64,000 nucleotides of DNA from Drosophila miranda (lineage: Eukaryota > Arthropoda > Insecta > Diptera > Drosophilidae), in the NCBI RefSeq assembly GCF_003369915.1, contig NW_022881603.1:33353522-33417521 (forward strand), in the 5' to 3' direction. Of this stretch, positions 59,351 to 64,000 are shown piece after piece. Each line of letters starts with the position of its first letter. Positions within the stretch are counted from its first letter, which is position 1. The position numbers and the translations under genes were made by a program. The notes beneath the pieces are model-generated. The model saw only the letters and a list, made by a program, of their open reading frames with translations. It had not been told where the DNA came from and searched no databases.

Positions 59351-59492
59351 GAATATCAAAATCGAAAATATTGTTTCGAATCCTTTACGGAGAACAATTA
59401 ACCTATTATAAGCCAAGGGGCCGAAAAAAATGAAATTTTAATCATTTTAGCGCAGTTCAGGTGAAAGTTAGCGTTGTTATTTTTAATTTCAG

Positions 59493-59579
59493 ATGAAAGA
59501 TGGCCTGAATTTACAAGAAGAATTTACAAGCGTTAATATTTTCTGCCATTTACCTGAAGAAGGTGAACTATTTAAATAG
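59493..59579 (+). other. Conserved 28-codon piece upstream of THOC5 (T9 unit)
   Basis: Same layout; one Ile codon changed to Ser (ACAAGCGTT). Confidence 0.35.
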
Positions 59580-59932
59580 AGGGGGCTTAAGTTGGCTAAA
59601 TTCGTTTTTTCATCATAACGAGACGCTATATTGTTGTTGGAAAAAAAAACATCAATCGCCGTAGCAAGAAAATAACTGGTATTAAAACAAACCAGTCAAG
59701 TAGAAAATTGATTAATTTATTGGATAAAATTATGTGGGCAGGACTGAGAGATCTACCTAGCTAGTAATATTCGACGGAATATTAAAAACGGGGAATAGTA
59801 CAATAGAACTTGAATTCGTCGGTATATCTATTGTATATTTGGGTATATTTCTGATGGTCGGACATTATATTTTAACAATAAATCTGCGGCACACTTTTGT
59901 TTAGCTTCCGAATAAATATATTATTAAGTGAA

Positions 59933-62013
59933 GTGGAGGCTATTTTAAATACGCAGTTTCAGCAGCTGGAAGATATCATCGGGGAAATATTAAAAGTAAA
60001 AAAGAGCGTAAGTGTTAACAAGCTGCAAAGTCGTTGGTTACTTATTTTCCTTATTTTTGTATGCTGGTGCAGAACTCAGACACATTGCGAACTGCGGCGG
60101 CATTGAAATTTGTTGCATTAAAGCATGCAAATCGAGAAGTTAAACAGAAAATAAAGTCTGGACGGGATAACTTACACTTGGAAAAATGTAAAGTGGACAT
60201 AAGACGGTTGCAATTGCAAAATCTTCTGTACGAAGTGAGCCCCTTGAAAAAGGACCTCGTGCGTGGCGAGAAATTCCAGAGTCGTGACTCCAAGTTGGTC
60301 CTGCTCTCAGACACTGAGTATTTTACCAAATTGCCGGGAATTGAAGATAGTAAAGTGAAACCAGAATCGGAGCACTACAAGCATTTGCAGCGCTTAGAGT
60401 GTGATCTGCGTTTAAGGAAAGACCTGGATGAACAGAAAAGCTCATTGAAGAACTCCAAAAAGGAGCTGCAACAAGAGAATCTTAAATAATCTTGATGTTG
60501 AATGGAAGCTTAGTGCTGTGGTCAAATATCTGCCCAAGCCTCTTTATATATTATTCATCAACCTGCAATGCCTTCAACGTGCGAGCGATGAGCCATCATT
60601 CAATGTTGAAGTGGTAGGATATAAAAGTGAAGCTCAGATGCAGGAGTTGACAAACCTAAAGCAAAACCCAAAAGCAAGGCGCGACTACTCTGAAAGGGAC
60701 ATTGAATTGTCGGGAAGGCCTGAGGAAAATCCTTTGAACAAAGAATTAAGTCCTCATCCTCTGCACATTCGCATCACGGTAAGATTAAACCAAAACATAC
60801 GACTATAGAAAAATACCTTAACGTTCGAACGGTCTCTAGCTTGGCTCTGCTGGCTCGATTCAACTGGTGTTGATTATTCGCTATTTCGAACAAATTAAAT
60901 GTGCGACAGCATGGCCTCAATTGAGCATTTCCAATAATACAAACCATCAAGGGTAAGTTTTAGCGAGTGAATTGCTTTAGCAGCAACTATATTTTAAAAC
61001 ATTTTCATGTTTTTAGGGATACTAATTTCGTTCAGCATCTCCTTCGGCATTTGTTTGCAAACGATTTGGGTAATGAAATACTTATACCCGGTATTCAATA
61101 CGATGTAAGACAAGCAACAAGCTATAATTTTCCTATATATATGTATGAATCATAAAATTATATATTTGCGTTAGTTACAGAATAAGGATCTGACACCAGA
61201 GAAATGTATACAATATCTGGAGTCTAAGGACTTTGGAAAAGCATACTGTTGGTTACAAAGTATATGCTCTATACCAACAGTCAACAGCTCGATGTTGTAT
61301 AAGCATGAGCTGAACTTGAATAAAAGCATGCGGGAGACCATAGCTCGCATTACACGGCGCTGGAACTCTTGGTTAAATCTAAGTCAGCAAATACGTGGTC
61401 TGAATAACAAGGAACTGGATTTGTATGCACTAAAAGAAAATGTCTATCCTGCGGCCTTGTCTTGCAGCCTAGTGCAGTGGACGGCGATCACTCTCGAGGA
61501 ATTCCTAGCCCAAAATTCAGACGTACTAAACATTTCTCCGGATGATAAGGGCATAACATACAATTCCTATCGTGCTGTGATTGTTCGTGGCTCTGCCAAA
61601 ATGGAGTGTTTCATTCGAATACCGAGTAATTATCCATTGGAAATGCCACTCTGGATATTGAGTGTGCATTGGAACGGTCGCCGTACATCGCAGAATAATG
61701 CAGCTATCAAGGTTAGTTTGTTCAGACTTCCATGCGTTATATATAAGCTTATTTTGATACCATTTTGTAGATGATGGAGTACTGGACCAACTCATTGCAA
61801 CCCCAACAGCTGGAAGCAAATTATCGTATTCTGTACGCTCAGCTTTTCCGAACTATTTATAGTTTTGACATCTTTCTGGAGACAGAAGGCTCAATGCAGA
61901 CGACTATAGAATACACCAAGGAAAAGCCTTATATAAGTGCATTTGCAAAACGATGCCGATTGCGATTGCATAAAAAAGGGTTCCGTACACGCATTCAAAC
62001 AATAAGGACCTAA
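59933..62013 (+). pseudogene. thoc5: THOC5 copy T9: start, acceptor and frame lost
   Basis: Exons (aligned): 59933-60007, 60067-60778, 60840-60952, 61017-61104, 61181-61711 and 61771-62013. The start is GTG. The exon 2 acceptor GCAG|GGGCAG reads GCTG|GTGCAG, so the AG is lost. Exon 2 has a net 83-bp deletion creating TAA at LK* (60487-60489). Exon 6 has a deletion near the end (CGATTGCATAAAAAAGG) that changes the C-terminus. Exons 3-5 are clean. Confidence 0.9.
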
Positions 62014-62148
62014 AAACAAATATAAGAATATGGTTTTGTAAAAAAAAATCAAAAGCAGTTACTAAACATCTTCACAGTTGCTGTTTATTATGTAATGCAT
62101 AATTGCAATAATGCAATAAATAAGTAACATTTAAATCTAGCTACAGTT

Positions 62149-62922
62149 TTATTGACAGCTTAGTTTCTGAGATGCTGTCGCTGCCAGGGACTCGGTTGGC
62201 AGGGTGATTGCAGAGGCATTTTCAACAGACTCTCGACTCTCATCCGGTATAACTTTATCAACAACGTGTTTTTCTATTAGACCGCTTTCTCCCAAGTAGC
62301 ATATGGAAAATCCATCGTACCATGCCTCCTGATCCTTCAGTACTTCCTTCAATTGCCACACCTTGTATTTCCAGAACTGGAACATCACCTTCAGGCCGGA
62401 TATGCCCCTCACGTGCCACCTTATGCGCACGGTGTAATCGTCGGTATGCTTTGTAATTTTAAGAACCTCAAACTTAACGTAGGCGTACTTTAGGTGACCC
62501 ACAGTTCGAAGAATGGCAATTTGCTTAACAAAGTGGTATAGACCGACTGTGTGCTTGCCGGTAATATTGTTCTGAAATATAAGGTTTGGGCTGTATATGG
62601 AATAGTTCAGCGGTTCAACAAAGAGTTTGGGAAGCGTGGTTCGCAGAACTTCGTAGGCTCGCTCCAGATCTTCAGGCTTTCGAACATTTTCCTTCTCTTT
62701 GGCGGATGTTTGTACATTACTGTTTTCGTGAAAACTTCGTTTCGGTTGCATTACGCTACTACCTTCACATTTTAGCCAATTGTAGTTATATGATCCTGTG
62801 CAAGGAGAGTATAATCGCATTGTGGAAGCCCACGCCTGTTCTTTGGAGCCCCACAAGCTTATCAAATTGCTCTTTCTCATTGATAAAATTCCAAAATTTC
62901 GCATCATTTTGACAAGGACCAT
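62149..62922 (-). CDS. DUF2358 (C6orf136-like) protein, copy D5, 257 codons
   Basis: Complete frame, with one Arg-to-His change (RIRWHVRG). Convergent with THOC5 T9. Confidence 0.85.
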   Translation of the reverse strand: MVLVKMMRNFGILSMRKSNLISLWGSKEQAWASTMRLYSPCTGSYNYNWLKCEGSSVMQPKRSFHENSNVQTSAKEKENVRKPEDLERAYEVLRTTLPKLFVEPLNYSIYSPNLIFQNNITGKHTVGLYHFVKQIAILRTVGHLKYAYVKFEVLKITKHTDDYTVRIRWHVRGISGLKVMFQFWKYKVWQLKEVLKDQEAWYDGFSICYLGESGLIEKHVVDKVIPDESRESVENASAITLPTESLAATASQKLSCQ

Positions 62923-63624
62923 TGACGAATTTACCGGACTCTGGTAACTGTATTTCCCGTAATATGTTAAATGTTTCTTCCTTTTAAGCGTCACTCTGCC
63001 GTTCAAATATCACGTTTAAATTCTTCATCTGGTTTTACTCAGCGTTTAAATTGTGGGGTTTTTAATCTTTTTTAGACGTGCTCGTGTGGTAACCAAGTTT
63101 ATTTGGAATCGAAAAATCATATGGTCATATGTATATCAATATAAATATTTTGTACAATAAAAGTGTGAGGTGATGTGATAGTTTTTTTGGGATATCTCAA
63201 CGGAACTTTCTGAACTCGGAGACAGTTTACACTATTTTTTTGTAGTTTCAGTGATCCAACGTCGTTAGAATCATAGTTGGATAATGGAAATAAGTATCCA
63301 TATTTTTATGTGATATTTCCCGTATGCGACTATACTCAAGACCACTCTAGTCTAAATTATTGTCGCACCAGTCGAAAAGCTGTTGAACTATTTGTGCCAA
63401 AACGTGCCACCCAGCTGTGGTAGAGTAATACCTAACAAAAAAAGATCCAAAGAAAATTCATGTCGACCAGAAATACCTAGATTTTTCAAATCACAACGTT
63501 CCCCCTCGTTTTTTTTTTTTTGTTTTAAATCATCTCAAGGATGATCGGAATTTTGATCGTAGCACTGTAGCCACATTGATCAGATACTGGTGATGTAGTT
63601 TGGCGAGTTTGACAGGTCGGTATA
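62923..63624. other. Spacer upstream of DUF2358 D5
   Basis: Same spacer, TATCAATA in place of the DRE, and the 17-bp DINE-like remnant near 63494. No gene. Confidence 0.5.
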
Positions 63625-64000
63625 TAAAAAAAAGAGGAAAATTACTTAACTGTTTTAGAAAACAAACTGAAATTACTTTATAACATGATGAAGAAAAAAG
63701 CGGTCAAAAGTTTAAGTCAGCAGTTTTGATGAAGATTGCCAGCTCTCTGAGATGTAGCGGCTCTTTTTTGATTAATAATTGATGTAAATTGTTATAATAT
63801 TTAAAGATTTTGAATTTCCTTCTGAGCCCGGCAAATCTTTGGCAATCGAAGATCAGGTGTTCGGCATATTCAGTTACATTGCACGTTTCTCAGATATTTG
63901 AGTCAATTGCTTTGATTCTGTGTAGGAAGACTTTGTCGTATGTGTGTCCCGTCATAGGTCTGTTAATGGTCTTGATGCTTTTAGCATTCCATTTAAGAGA
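63625..64000 (-). mobile_element. I-like RNase H fragment of the next unit (cut by window edge)
   Basis: The TGA-bearing version (63887), as in the T6 and T9 units. It shows that at least one more unit follows to the right. Confidence 0.75.

Noticed and set aside
1..64000. CRISPR arrays, operons, bacterial-type signals, tRNA or rRNA genes
   Set aside because: None seen; gene structure and repeats are eukaryotic. The tRNA-Lys match at 10696 is a retroelement primer site.

Overview
This window is eukaryotic, and the content points to Drosophila: spliced host genes with short GT-AG introns, DINE-1/Helentron-like repeats with a GTCY microsatellite core, LOA-clade and I-like non-LTR retrotransposons, and errantivirus and Ty3-type LTR elements. 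The dominant short repeat resembles the ISX/ISY Helitrons of the obscura group. Together with a tandem array of decaying gene copies, this suggests a repeat-rich, low-recombination region such as the neo-Y of D. miranda. The species and chromosome assignment is inference.

Region 1 (1-16.8 kb) is a nest of transposons. The 3' end of an errantivirus (env-like ORF, polypurine tract, LTR) is followed by a LOA-clade non-LTR element with a 13-bp target-site duplication. Its ORF1 is split by a 9.7-kb minus-strand Ty3-type element. That element has two 2.0-kb LTRs, a tRNA-Lys primer site, open gag and pol frames, a 4-bp target duplication (GGTG), and a RING-H2 finger at the N-terminus of Gag.

Region 2 (16.8-32.9 kb) starts with a nearly complete minus-strand copy of a THOC5 gene (THO/TREX mRNA-export complex) with one nonsense codon. 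A second, rearranged Ty3-type element follows. A tandem duplication of about 4.16 kb has one breakpoint in THOC5 exon 2 and the other in the retroelement pol. Beyond it lies a mosaic of LTR pieces, a complete DINE-like element and a solo errantivirus LTR.

Region 3 (32.9-64 kb) is a tandem array. The unit reads: I-like RNase H fragment (-), a short conserved 28-codon piece (+), THOC5 (+, six exons), a DUF2358 gene (-, tail-to-tail with THOC5), and a spacer with or without DINE-like insertions. Units recur about every 5-6 kb and run off the right edge. No THOC5 copy here is intact: the lesions include lost start codons, a frameshift next to the exon 1 donor, nonsense codons, deletions and a lost acceptor. 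All five DUF2358 copies keep an open 257-codon frame. Marker combinations among units fail the four-gamete test, so the units have exchanged sequence. One DINE-like element is a crossover product of two neighbours. At 34.4-38.7 kb three broken THOC5 copies lie plus/minus/plus with DINE-like pieces at both junctions, forming a large inverted repeat. Convergent genes and this inverted repeat make double-stranded RNA from THOC5 sequence a testable possibility.
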